Assembly (NCBI GenBank): GCA_947503895.1
Contig: CANNFT010000012.1
Location: 62,001 to 126,000, forward strand
From: an uncultured Saccharospirillaceae bacterium
Lineage (GTDB): Bacteria > Pseudomonadota > Gammaproteobacteria > Pseudomonadales > Oceanobacteraceae
Direction: 5' to 3'
Length of the DNA stretch: 64,000 nt
How positions within the stretch are numbered: position 1 is the first letter of the stretch; each line of letters starts with the position of its first letter. Under the pieces are notes generated by a model, which saw nothing but the letters and a program-made list of their open reading frames with translations, was not told where the DNA came from and made no database searches. A program made the translations under genes and the position numbers. Below are positions 28,255-37,163 of this stretch, in pieces.

Positions 28255-30326
28255 AATTGAAATCGGATTTTCTATCGCGTGCCGCGTTATTGTGGCTATT
28301 GACTGCCGTTATTGCTTCGCTGGTTCCTCATGTTCCTCGTTTGCCGGTTTGGATATTGGGTGCCGCCGCTGTGAGTTTGTTATGGCGATTCATGATGCAT
28401 TTAGGGCGTTGGCCGGCACCGACGTGGCCCATTAAATTGGTATTGGTTATCGCATCATTCGCGGGTGTCTATTTTACCTACGGTCATCAATTTAGCATTG
28501 AAAGCATGGTGGCATTATTGTCAGCAGGCGCGATATTAAAACCATTAGAGGCTTACACGCGGCGCGATACTTATGTGCTCATTTTTCTTTGTTACTTTTT
28601 GGTGAGCACGGAGTTTTTATTTGATCAAAGTCCATTAACAGCACTGTACGTCACTTGGGCGCTATCGCTAGCGATGACGGCGCAGGTCAGTTTAAATCAA
28701 GGTATCAAGTCATCCAAGCGTGCGCACTTATTGGCGCTTAAGCTGATCGCGCAGTCGATTCCACTGGCGGTGGTTTTGTTTCTTGTTGTGCCTCGACTGG
28801 CTCCATTATGGTCTCTTAGTATCAACACGCAGGCAGCCGTGACCGGCCTATCTGACAGTATGACACCGGGAGACATTGCAAATTTAACGAATAGCGACGC
28901 ACTCGCTTTTCGTGCCACCTTTGAAGGCGATCCACCACCGCAGAATCAACTCTATTGGCGTGCCCTCGTGATGGATGAGTTTGACGGAAACACTTGGAAA
29001 CCCCATAACCTCAATCCGGAAGTAGAGTGGTACTTTGGGGAAAGCAATCCCCTGGCAATCGGTGACACACCTATAACGGACGATGAAGTCTCGCAGGTTA
29101 TGCCTAGCTCACCCCTTCAGGGTGTGGGCTATGAAATTATGCTTGAACCCCATGAAAAAAAGTGGCTATTTGGATTGGACGTCGCCGCACCTTTAACCCA
29201 TAAAACGGGCCGAACAACCGACTATCGTCTCGTATCAAGAGAAAGAATTTACAGTAAACACATTTATCAGGTACGCAGTACATTAGAGCAGCCGATGTCT
29301 GTCGAGGGACTACCCCGTGTTGAGCGGGCCATCAACCTGCGATTGCCGCGCGGTGATAATCCGTTATCGAGAAAAATGTCACAGGAATTGAAGGCCCGCC
29401 ATCAATCACCGGAGGCGTATGTCGATGCCGTTAAGCAGTATTTCCTAAGCCAACCATACGTTTACACACTTAAACCACCGACGCTCGGCGGAGACGATTC
29501 TATTGATCAATTTTTATTTGAATCACAGCGTGGTTTTTGCGCGCACTACGCAGGCAGCTTTACGTACTTAATGAGATTGGGTGGTGTGCCGGCCCGTATC
29601 GTTACGGGTTATCAGGGTGGCGAATTTAATAAACAAGGCGGCTACGTTTCTGTCTACCAATTCGATGCACATGCGTGGGTTGAAATCTGGTTGGAGGGTA
29701 GCGGTTGGGTGAGATATGACCCTACGTCTTGGGTATCACCTGATCGCATTGAGCAAGGGATTCAAGAAGCCGTTAAAGAAGAATTTCGGTCAGACTCATT
29801 TTTGTCCGTACACCGCTATAGAGAACTAAAATGGTTATTGGAATTGCGTCAGCAGTTTGATGCGTTTAACTACCACTGGAACAATTGGGTGCTGAGTTAT
29901 ACCGCTGAAAAGCAGCAGAGTTTATTGGAAGACCTATTTGGTAAGAAAAGTTTTACGGAATATGTCTGGATTATCATGCTCATCATTGCAGCCGTTGTTT
30001 TGATGCTGGCCGCTGCGCTGTTGTTGGCAAATCGAGAACCTGCTGCGCCGCCGCTTACGCGGGCTTACCAGTTACTGAAGAATGTGCTGCGTAAAAAAGG
30101 CATTGATGTTTCAGATTCTGCACCGCCTTCAGTGGCCATTGAACATGCCGTGACGGCACTCCCACATTTAAAAAGTGAGTTAGTGGCTATAGGGCGATTG
30201 TTTGATGCTTATTTGTATGGCGCGCAATCGGATGCTGTGGCAGCCAAAAATATCGCAATGTTGAAACGAAGAATTTTAAGGTTAGGTCGTCGGCGAACGG
30301 TGAAATCTACCGAGAGTTTGAATTGA
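28251..30326 (+). CDS. DUF3488 / transglutaminase-like membrane protein (TgpA-like)
   Basis: A 691-aa protein. About six membrane helices fill residues 10-190 (DUF3488), a periplasmic transglutaminase-like domain spans about 350-495, another helix lies at about 573-593, and a short cytoplasmic DUF4129-like tail ends the protein. The catalytic triad is visible: C430 (RGFCAHYAGSF), H474 (DAHAWVEIW), D490 (VRYDPT). P. aeruginosa TgpA, with the same domain order, is essential. No von Willebrand A gene joins this operon. A terminator follows at 30359. Confidence 0.92.
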   Translation: MKLKSDFLSRAALLWLLTAVIASLVPHVPRLPVWILGAAAVSLLWRFMMHLGRWPAPTWPIKLVLVIASFAGVYFTYGHQFSIESMVALLSAGAILKPLEAYTRRDTYVLIFLCYFLVSTEFLFDQSPLTALYVTWALSLAMTAQVSLNQGIKSSKRAHLLALKLIAQSIPLAVVLFLVVPRLAPLWSLSINTQAAVTGLSDSMTPGDIANLTNSDALAFRATFEGDPPPQNQLYWRALVMDEFDGNTWKPHNLNPEVEWYFGESNPLAIGDTPITDDEVSQVMPSSPLQGVGYEIMLEPHEKKWLFGLDVAAPLTHKTGRTTDYRLVSRERIYSKHIYQVRSTLEQPMSVEGLPRVERAINLRLPRGDNPLSRKMSQELKARHQSPEAYVDAVKQYFLSQPYVYTLKPPTLGGDDSIDQFLFESQRGFCAHYAGSFTYLMRLGGVPARIVTGYQGGEFNKQGGYVSVYQFDAHAWVEIWLEGSGWVRYDPTSWVSPDRIEQGIQEAVKEEFRSDSFLSVHRYRELKWLLELRQQFDAFNYHWNNWVLSYTAEKQQSLLEDLFGKKSFTEYVWIIMLIIAAVVLMLAAALLLANREPAAPPLTRAYQLLKNVLRKKGIDVSDSAPPSVAIEHAVTALPHLKSELVAIGRLFDAYLYGAQSDAVAAKNIAMLKRRILRLGRRRTVKSTESLN

Positions 30327-30358
30327 ATCGCTGAAGTCGGGGGTTTGAAGAACCAAGT

Positions 30359-30388
30359 AAAAGGGGCTGATATTCAGTCCCTTTTTTT
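30359..30388 (+). terminator. Rho-independent terminator after the MoxR operon
   Basis: GGGGCTGA (from 30363) pairs with TCAGTCCC (ends 30381), with one G-T pair and a 3-nt loop, flanked by A and T runs. It ends the three-gene operon. Confidence 0.85.
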
Positions 30389-30448
30389 ATACCTGTTCAA
30401 ATACAGTGGCCGTTCAGTGTCAGTGAGCGGAATGCATCCAGTCAGGGC

Positions 30449-31543
30449 TCAATCTTTTCGGTTCTTTAAAATCCAAGTTCCGATTGATTGAGGCGCTGCT
30501 GCCAGTACTGTTAGGTGGGTTTGTTTCGGCATGATTTCGAAATCAACCGCGCTGTTGGCGTATTCCATAAAAAACTTCACCTTGCTTGGGTCAAAGCCTT
30601 CATCTCGCTCGCCAATCCATGCACCAATGGGGAGTTGTATATCGGCTAACTGATGGTGTGGCCATTGCGGGGTAGTAGCATGTGACATTAATACACTGAT
30701 TGAGGTGACCAACTCAGGGTTCTGTTGCAAAAACTGATCAGGAAATTGATAGAAAACCGCTTTGGTGTGTCCTTGAGAGCCGTCTTTGCTGTACGCCGTA
30801 AATGGCAGGAAATCGACCGTTATGCCTGCAGCGGATCGACCTTCCCACTCTGTTTTAGCTAAAAACCCTAAGTAAGGAGCAACGAAGACTAGGCCATCAA
30901 TGTGTTTTTTTTGTGCATACCCCGTGTAATTGAGAACAAGCCCCGCACCTGATGAATGCCCACCAAGGTAGATAGGCGTATCTGGGTAGCGAATACTCGC
31001 TTCATCAATGATGCTATTGATATCGTCGAACATGGCTTTAATGGTCGTGGTGTCACCTCTTGGGCCTGCTGAAAAACCATGCCCTCGCATGTCAGGTGTG
31101 ATAACGGCAACGGGTTTACTGTCACTCAGGCCTTTTGCAAAAGCGGGATACCCTAAACCGCTATGGCTTCCTGTACCGTGGTAAAAGATCAGCACGGCCG
31201 CAACCGCGCGGGCAGATTCAGCATTCGTCTTGCGAGGCTCATAGACTCTGAATGCGATCTGAGTGCCATCTTGTGCTGCCTTATATTCCAGCTTTTGTGG
31301 TGCGGTATTCGGTAATTGGTTAAGTGGAATGACAGAAGTATTGGCATCAGAGTGATTGTGTTTCGGTTGAGTTTGCTTCGTATTGGTGGCCAGTGCTCCC
31401 TGACTTACCACACCGATTAAACACGCAGCGACGACAAGCCATTGGGCGCGCTGAGTGACGGTGGTGCGAGAGTTACGCTGACGGAACGGTGTAAACCGAA
31501 GAAGCGCTGCTTGAAAACCGTATTGTTCCATAATGCTGACCAT
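30449..31543 (-). CDS. Alpha/beta hydrolase, probably exported (monoacylglycerol-lipase-like)
   Basis: A 364-aa serine hydrolase. An N-terminal basic stretch and a hydrophobic segment at about residues 34-52 (WLVVAACLIGVVSQGALA) look like a signal peptide or anchor. The hydrolase core begins near residue 85; HGTGSHS is the oxyanion loop and S197 in GGHSSGAG the nucleophile. The histidine is probably in KQTHLTV near residue 348. PDMRGHGFSAGPRGDT resembles lysophospholipase/monoglyceride lipases. The substrate is unknown. ATG 31531 is an alternative start. Confidence 0.75.
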   Translation of the reverse strand: MVSIMEQYGFQAALLRFTPFRQRNSRTTVTQRAQWLVVAACLIGVVSQGALATNTKQTQPKHNHSDANTSVIPLNQLPNTAPQKLEYKAAQDGTQIAFRVYEPRKTNAESARAVAAVLIFYHGTGSHSGLGYPAFAKGLSDSKPVAVITPDMRGHGFSAGPRGDTTTIKAMFDDINSIIDEASIRYPDTPIYLGGHSSGAGLVLNYTGYAQKKHIDGLVFVAPYLGFLAKTEWEGRSAAGITVDFLPFTAYSKDGSQGHTKAVFYQFPDQFLQQNPELVTSISVLMSHATTPQWPHHQLADIQLPIGAWIGERDEGFDPSKVKFFMEYANSAVDFEIMPKQTHLTVLAAAPQSIGTWILKNRKD

Positions 31544-31894
31544 TCCATTTGCTTTGAGCTTTGATTGAATTCTAGGCTAACGACCATTCAAAGAAATTTA
31601 AATGGTTTTGTCCAGTGTTGAAATTTAATCTGTTAAGCGGCACATCGCCGTGCATTGAATATCGAAGCCATCGCGGGCTAGTGATGCCTTTTAGGTCATC
31701 ATGAGTTGATCATCATAAACGTTCTTGATCGCGGGGTTCCGTTTCGAAACCCCATGCTCAATCGATGGCGTTTCGTTTTGCTGCGAATTCGCTTTCCTTT
31801 CGTTAATGAAGCCTTGACGCCAGTGAGGCCGCGCCTTAATTTGGGTTGTAAATAAATCTTTCAAGCAATACAAATACGAATAGGAATGCTAGGC
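31544..31894. other. Divergent intergenic region, hydrolase / methyltransferase
   Basis: This 351-bp gap lies between divergent genes and must hold both promoters. I see no tRNA, no convincing terminator and no clear operator. A 60-codon frame on the minus strand (31691-31873) has no coding character and no ribosome site. Confidence 0.4.
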
Positions 31895-32950
31895 ATGCAG
31901 GAATCGGTTAAGAACTATTATGGGCAGGTGTTACAACATTCGGATGATTTGCAAACGAATGCATGTTGTACAGACGAGGCAATGCCAGATTACCTAAAGC
32001 CAATTTTGTCCAAAGTACATGAGAAGGTTCTGACTCGATATTACGGCTGTGGCCTTGTGTTGCCCGAGCAATTAGAAGGCTTGACCATTTTAGATTTGGG
32101 GTGTGGTGCGGGACGAGATGTGTACGCATTGTCTGCTTTGGTAGGGGAGAGTGGGAAAGTCGTTGGCGTGGATATGACCGATGAACAATTAGCGGTGGCA
32201 ACAGAGTACCAAGATTTTCATGCTGAGGCGTTTGGGTTTGCAAAGTCGAATGTCGAGTTCATGAAAGGCGATATCGAACGATTAGACGAGCTGGATTTAG
32301 ATGAAAATCAGTTTGATTTAATCATATCAAATTGCGTGATCAACTTGCTTGAAGACAAAGAAAGTGTATTAAAGTCCGTGAATAGGCTCTTGAAGCCCGG
32401 TGGTGAGATGTATTTCTCTGATGTTTACAGTGAGCGACGCATTCCGGCTGCACTCGTTGAAGATAGCGTGCTATTTGGCGAGTGCTTGAGTGGCGCTCTG
32501 TATTGGCGAGATTTCATCGAGTATGCGAAATCTGCCGGTTTTGCGGATCCTAGGCTGGTGAAAGATCGCCCGATTACCATTGAAAATCGGGACGTTGAAC
32601 AAAAAATCGGCCACATTCGTTTTTATTCCGCGACCTACCGCTTATTTAAAATTGCGGCACTTGAAACAGCGTGTGAAGATTATGGTCAAGCAGTGGTCTA
32701 TAAAGGCACGATTGATCATTGCCCGCACGTATTTCACCTTGATGGGCATCATGCTATTGAAACTGGCAGGGTGTTCCCCGTTTGCGGTAACACCTATCGC
32801 ATGTTGCATGAAACCCGTTTTCAATCGCATTTTGAGTTCATCGGAAACTGGGATACGCACTATGGCATTTTTGATGGTTGCGGCACCTTGATGCCCTTCG
32901 AATCTGCCCAACAGGTCAGCAGTAATACTGTAAATGGAGGGTGCTGCTAA
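31895..32950 (+). CDS. ArsM-like SAM-dependent methyltransferase
   Basis: A 351-aa class I methyltransferase. I use ATG 31895 (AGGA 9 nt upstream) rather than 31886. Motif I is LDLGCGAGRDVY at about 60-71, and VGVDMTDEQL carries motif II. Cysteines typical of arsenite methyltransferases are present: C24-C25 near the N-terminus, C147 in SNCVINL and C197 in GECLSGAL. A further C350-C351 pair ends the protein, as in several ArsM proteins. The C-terminal half also carries C-rich blocks (DHCPHVF, PVCGNTYR). This favours trivalent arsenic as substrate, but no arsR, arsC or arsB gene is in the window, so the role is inferred. Confidence 0.72.
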   Translation: MQESVKNYYGQVLQHSDDLQTNACCTDEAMPDYLKPILSKVHEKVLTRYYGCGLVLPEQLEGLTILDLGCGAGRDVYALSALVGESGKVVGVDMTDEQLAVATEYQDFHAEAFGFAKSNVEFMKGDIERLDELDLDENQFDLIISNCVINLLEDKESVLKSVNRLLKPGGEMYFSDVYSERRIPAALVEDSVLFGECLSGALYWRDFIEYAKSAGFADPRLVKDRPITIENRDVEQKIGHIRFYSATYRLFKIAALETACEDYGQAVVYKGTIDHCPHVFHLDGHHAIETGRVFPVCGNTYRMLHETRFQSHFEFIGNWDTHYGIFDGCGTLMPFESAQQVSSNTVNGGCC

Positions 32951-32979
32951 ACGCCGTGCGATGTTCGGTGTAAACCATC

Positions 32980-33010
32980 AAGGCTACCCAAAAACGGGTA
33001 GCCTTTTTTT
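32980..33010 (+). terminator. Rho-independent terminator after the ArsM-like gene
   Basis: AAGGCTACCC (32980-32989), 6-nt loop, GGGTAGCCTT (32996-33005), followed by T residues to 33010. The perfect 10-bp stem lies between convergent genes. Confidence 0.93.
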
Positions 33011-33031
33011 ATAAATTAAAATACACCCTCG

Positions 33032-33925
33032 TTATAAATGTTCAGCAATGAGGTGATTGACGGCAGTGGCAAACTCCGTGCTCGCATCTTCTTGTAAAAA
33101 ATGGCCGCCAATTAATGTTTGGTGTGGTTGGCCTTGTGCCCCAGGAATGTTTTTTTGCATGATTTTGTCGATACCGCGCGTAATGGGGTCAGCATTACTA
33201 AATGTGGTTAAGAAGGGCTTGTTCCATTTTGACAAAATTTCCCAAGCTGCTCGGTTTGCGGGGGACGCAGGGTTGTCGGGTGTCGTCGGTACTAATCGCG
33301 GAAAAGCACGGGCACCTGCTTTAAAGCTCGCATTTGGAAAAGGTGCATTGTAGGCACGAACTTCGTCTTTACTGAGTGATTTGAGTGTACCGGAGTTAAC
33401 GATTTTTCCAATTGGAAACCAAGGGCTGTAGCGCGCGAAGTTTTGCCAAGCTTTAAAAGCTGTCGGAATTTTCCCATGATCACCAGTGGGCAAGCCACCA
33501 TTACCCAATACAATGGCACTGAATCGTTCTTCATTTTCAGCCGCCAAGCGTAGACCGAGTAATGACCCCCAATCTTGGCACACGAGTGTGATGCCTTGAA
33601 TGCCTAACTCGTCAATGAATGCTTGCATCCAATCCATGTGTTTTTGGTAGGAATAATCATGAATGCTGTCGGGTTTATCAGATTTGCCAAAGCCAATGAG
33701 ATCAGGCGCGATCACTCGATGCCCCGCCGCTACACAGATCGGAATCATATGGCGATACAAATAAGACCAGCTAGGTTCGCCATGCATCATGAGCACGACC
33801 TTTCCGTCGCGAGGCCCTTCGTCGACATAATGCATACGCATGCCGTCGACGGTCATGTAGTGCGGCTCGAATCGGTAATTGGGTAGTCGCTGGAAGCGTT
33901 CTTCAGGTGTGCGAAGTACATTCAT
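33032..33925 (-). CDS. Haloalkane dehalogenase, subfamily HLD-I-like
   Basis: A 297-aa alpha/beta hydrolase that should hydrolyse carbon-halogen bonds of haloalkanes to alcohols. HGEPSWSYLYR at residues 48-58 is the HLD-I oxyanion loop (as in DhlA), and D118-W119 in CQDWGS are the nucleophile and halide-binding Trp. A second Trp in SPWFPIG is a candidate partner. The histidine is in GGHFLQED near the C-terminus. No signal peptide. The TetR gene lies 3 nt upstream on the same strand, so the two form an operon. Epoxide hydrolases share the fold, but the E-P-S-W loop favours dehalogenase. Confidence 0.85.
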   Translation of the reverse strand: MNVLRTPEERFQRLPNYRFEPHYMTVDGMRMHYVDEGPRDGKVVLMMHGEPSWSYLYRHMIPICVAAGHRVIAPDLIGFGKSDKPDSIHDYSYQKHMDWMQAFIDELGIQGITLVCQDWGSLLGLRLAAENEERFSAIVLGNGGLPTGDHGKIPTAFKAWQNFARYSPWFPIGKIVNSGTLKSLSKDEVRAYNAPFPNASFKAGARAFPRLVPTTPDNPASPANRAAWEILSKWNKPFLTTFSNADPITRGIDKIMQKNIPGAQGQPHQTLIGGHFLQEDASTEFATAVNHLIAEHL

Positions 33926-33928
33926 TTT

Positions 33929-34645
33929 TTATTTTTCACTCGCTTTTCGTGGGTCGTTATCAGAAGGGTGCTTTGTGTGTATGGGTGTCTTTCTATGGGT
34001 CTGCCTATGCAGTAGTTGATCAACAAACTGATGAATGGATATTTTAAGTAATGCGGTATCGATATCACTGGCAGACAGCAGTAAGCCCGTCATAAATATG
34101 CGAACTTGAACTAACAGTGGAGTCATCTCTTGGTTTTGTGGGAGATAGCCTTGACGCTGTGCAAGACCAAGCTGTTTCTTTAAACCGCTGTTTATATAGT
34201 TTAGCCCTTGATGCAGCTCTGCTTTTATACGATCGTTTTCAGGATTTTGTCCCAATTCAATGACCGTGTTCACGAGAAAACAGGACTTAGGGATATGGGT
34301 CGCTTGTGGGATATCAATGCTTGAAGTTAGAAAATATTGTATTCGTAATGCAGGTGAATCCTCTTTTTGCGATGGGATAAACGACGTGTCGTCGCTTAAC
34401 AAAATGAGGTCTACCCGTGGCTTTATCACCGTTTCGATATAATGGTGGAGGCAGGCGCAAAATAAATCTTCTTTATTGCCAAATTCGTTATAGAGCGTGC
34501 CCGTGGTCAATCCGGCTGACATGGCCAAGTCTCGAACGCTCGTATTTTTAAAGCCTTTCTGCCAGAAAACTTTTACAGCTTGCGCCAAAAGTTCTTGGTA
34601 ATCAAAGGACTTGGGACGCCCACCGGTGACCGCTTTCGATTTCAT
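33929..34645 (-). CDS. TetR family transcriptional regulator
   Basis: A 238-aa repressor-type protein. GRPKSFDYQELLAQAVKVFW leads into the TetR helix-turn-helix at about residues 30-52 (NTSVRDLAMSAGLTTGTLYNEF). The C-terminal ligand domain is diverged. It is cotranscribed with the HLD-I gene, so it likely responds to a substrate of that enzyme and represses its own operon. Repeats at 34684-34709 upstream are a candidate operator. Confidence 0.88.
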   Translation of the reverse strand: MKSKAVTGGRPKSFDYQELLAQAVKVFWQKGFKNTSVRDLAMSAGLTTGTLYNEFGNKEDLFCACLHHYIETVIKPRVDLILLSDDTSFIPSQKEDSPALRIQYFLTSSIDIPQATHIPKSCFLVNTVIELGQNPENDRIKAELHQGLNYINSGLKKQLGLAQRQGYLPQNQEMTPLLVQVRIFMTGLLLSASDIDTALLKISIHQFVDQLLHRQTHRKTPIHTKHPSDNDPRKASEK

Positions 34646-34683
34646 ATGACGTAAATTGAGCCCTAATTAGGTTGTGTAACGCT

Positions 34684-34709
34684 TGTTTTAAAACACTAGT
34701 TATAAAACA
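34684..34709. promoter_or_regulatory. Candidate operator of the TetR-dehalogenase operon
   Basis: TGTTTTAAAACA (34684-34695) is a perfect 12-nt palindrome, and GTTTTAAAACA (34685-34695) recurs as GTTATAAAACA (34699-34709) 14 nt on, one helical turn plus a little. The position 40-65 nt upstream of the TetR start fits an autoregulatory site. Confidence 0.45.
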
Positions 34710-34813
34710 GGTGTTATATAAATGCAATAGGTGATTTATTCACCGCTGGATGTCAGGCGTTGTGACGTTAGCCGGGTCGGTTGAGTGCTTTTGAGTTCAT
34801 TGAGATGCAGCCG

Positions 34814-36997
34814 CTAGTGCAGGCTAGGCTCACTGACGGTGATGAGGTACTCGGATGGATCGTCGACATCAAGCTGCTCAGGGGCTAACGCTTTCTCTGC
34901 GTAAGTCTCCCACACTCTTAGCCGGACAAATAAGTTGTAGATATCAGGATCAATATGCCGATCCTCCACCATTCTCCGCATAATCGTGAGCGATAAGCTG
35001 ATCTTCATCGGGTCTTTGTATGGCCGATCTTTCGCGGTTAACGCTTCAAATATGTCGGCAATCGCCATCATGCGAGCAGGAATCGACATTTGATCTCGAG
35101 TCAGCCCGCGGGGAAAGCCAGAGCCGTCCATTTTCTCATGATGTCCACCGGCGTATTCTGGCACGCGTCGTAATTGTTTCGGGAAAGGGAGGCCTTCAAG
35201 CATATCAATCGTGACCTTCATATGGTCATTGATCACCTGTCGTTCTTCATTGGTGAGAGTGCCTCGCTCAATACATAGGTTGTACACCTCTGTATCGGAC
35301 AATATTGGTTGCTCGTTGCCGTTGACATCCACCCACGTTCTTTTAGCGATAGAGACTATCCGAGCCTTTGCCTCATCTGACATAAACTCTCCACCTTTAT
35401 TGCTTTTTTGCACAAAGCTTAAATCTTCTCTCAAGGCTTTGATGTCTTTATTGAGGGTCGCCTCTAGCGCAGCTTTGTTTTCTGGGTGGGCCTGCACAGC
35501 TTCAAAGAACTGTAATTTTGTGTCGGCAATTAAAGTGGAAAAACGTGCTTCAACCGTTTCAATGCCATCGAGCATTCGATGGAGTTTTTTCGACTTTTCC
35601 AGCACGGAGTCAGGTGTTGCCAGCTTACCGCAATCATGCATCCATGCACTGACACGCAGTTCGTACCATTCCTCTTCGGTTAAATCAAAGTCTGCAAATG
35701 TTTCATCGTCTCGGCAGGCCGCTTCTGCAATTAATTCCATTAAGAGCGGCACGCGCTGACAGTGGCCACTGGTATGGGGGGATTTGGCGTCAATGGCTTT
35801 CGCTATGGTTTTAATGAAGGCATCTAAAAGATTTTTCAGATCTCGCACCAAAATTTGATTATTCAGGGCAATGGCTGCATATAATGCGAGCCCTTTAATT
35901 AATGGACTGTAGCGTTCTGAAAATGGAATGACATGATCGGTGTCTGGGTGTCGTGCATTAATTAACTGTAAAACGCCGATTGTTTCTTGTCGGTGATTAA
36001 GCAATGGAATCGTCAGCACAGACTTTGTGCGGTAATGTGCAGATTCATCAAATTTTCGAGCGCCCGAAAAATCAAAATCTGTGGAAGTGTAAACGTCAGG
36101 GATATTGACGGATTGTTTGGTGTTCGCACAATACGCAGCAACGTTATGGCAATTAAGCTCGCCATCTTCTTCCACCAGTGGAATAGGAGGAAAAGGAATT
36201 GTAAGACCCTCTTTACCACCCATGTAAATGTCCAGTTTATCGTTCCTAATGATTTCAAATCTCAGTTCTGGGTGCTCGTTCTCTTCACCTTGCATTAAAT
36301 AGAGCGTACCGCCCTCGGCGTAACTGAGGGATTTGGCTTCTTCTAATATGCGCTCAATGATTTCTGCCGTATCGGATGTGGCGGCCAGCTCCACCAGCAA
36401 TGCTTTCTGCCCATCTGAAACGTTTCTGTTCTCGATGGCCGTCGCGGCAAACGTCGCCAGCGCGGCGACCAGGGGTTCCATTTCCTCCGGAAAGGCCACA
36501 ATTTTTTGAGTATCAACATCAATGGCATTTATCAGCTGCAATATACCGATAAGCTGATTCATTTCATTGAGTAAAGGCACAGCTAAAACAGACTTCGTGC
36601 GATACGCATGCTCCTCATCAAAGCGTCGAGCGCCGCTAAAATCAAACTGCTGATTGTTGTAAACATCGTCAATATTAATGAGCGTTTTCGCATGGGCTGT
36701 AAAAGCCGCCACATGATGCTGGTTAATGCTGTTGTCTGGGGTGTACAGCGGGATTTCGGGGAAGGCTGAGCCTTTTGGGTCTGCAATGAGTCGAATATCT
36801 AAACTATGGTTGTGTACGATGGCGAAGCGAAGCGTCGTAGGCGGGTGCTTTTCGTTCACTAAATAAAGTGTGCCACCATCTGCGCAGGTTAAAGCCTGAG
36901 CCTCATTCAAAATAAGCTCACACAGTCGAGTAATGTTTCGTTCGCTGATAAGAGAGCGGCCAATACGAAACAGGCTTTGAAGGTTTGATTGGTCCAT
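34814..36997 (-). CDS. Double-GAF HD-GYP domain protein (probable c-di-GMP phosphodiesterase)
   Basis: A 727-aa cytoplasmic signalling protein. Two similar GAF domains occupy about residues 15-185 and 205-380 (each with GGTLYL and FDFSGARKFDE blocks), so the sensor is an internal duplication. The HD-GYP catalytic domain fills about 390-700: HTSGHCQRVP, MHDCGKL (the HD pair) and HHEKMDGSGFP, in which the GYP triplet reads GFP. The C-terminal AIADIFEALTAKDRPYK block is intact. A metal-dependent c-di-GMP hydrolase is expected. No membrane segment. It stands alone. Confidence 0.88.
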   Translation of the reverse strand: MDQSNLQSLFRIGRSLISERNITRLCELILNEAQALTCADGGTLYLVNEKHPPTTLRFAIVHNHSLDIRLIADPKGSAFPEIPLYTPDNSINQHHVAAFTAHAKTLINIDDVYNNQQFDFSGARRFDEEHAYRTKSVLAVPLLNEMNQLIGILQLINAIDVDTQKIVAFPEEMEPLVAALATFAATAIENRNVSDGQKALLVELAATSDTAEIIERILEEAKSLSYAEGGTLYLMQGEENEHPELRFEIIRNDKLDIYMGGKEGLTIPFPPIPLVEEDGELNCHNVAAYCANTKQSVNIPDVYTSTDFDFSGARKFDESAHYRTKSVLTIPLLNHRQETIGVLQLINARHPDTDHVIPFSERYSPLIKGLALYAAIALNNQILVRDLKNLLDAFIKTIAKAIDAKSPHTSGHCQRVPLLMELIAEAACRDDETFADFDLTEEEWYELRVSAWMHDCGKLATPDSVLEKSKKLHRMLDGIETVEARFSTLIADTKLQFFEAVQAHPENKAALEATLNKDIKALREDLSFVQKSNKGGEFMSDEAKARIVSIAKRTWVDVNGNEQPILSDTEVYNLCIERGTLTNEERQVINDHMKVTIDMLEGLPFPKQLRRVPEYAGGHHEKMDGSGFPRGLTRDQMSIPARMMAIADIFEALTAKDRPYKDPMKISLSLTIMRRMVEDRHIDPDIYNLFVRLRVWETYAEKALAPEQLDVDDPSEYLITVSEPSLH

Positions 36998-37163
36998 GGC
37001 AACGCGTGCTTGATGTCCTTATTTAAGATTAGACCAAATCACCTCTGAGTCAGGTTTTAATGGGCGGGCGTAACCCATAAATTCAGTTCTTATAACCAAA
37101 TAGGCGAGTGATTAGATCGAAATGATGGGACAGCAATGAGGATGAGTGGAAAATGACTGGGGT

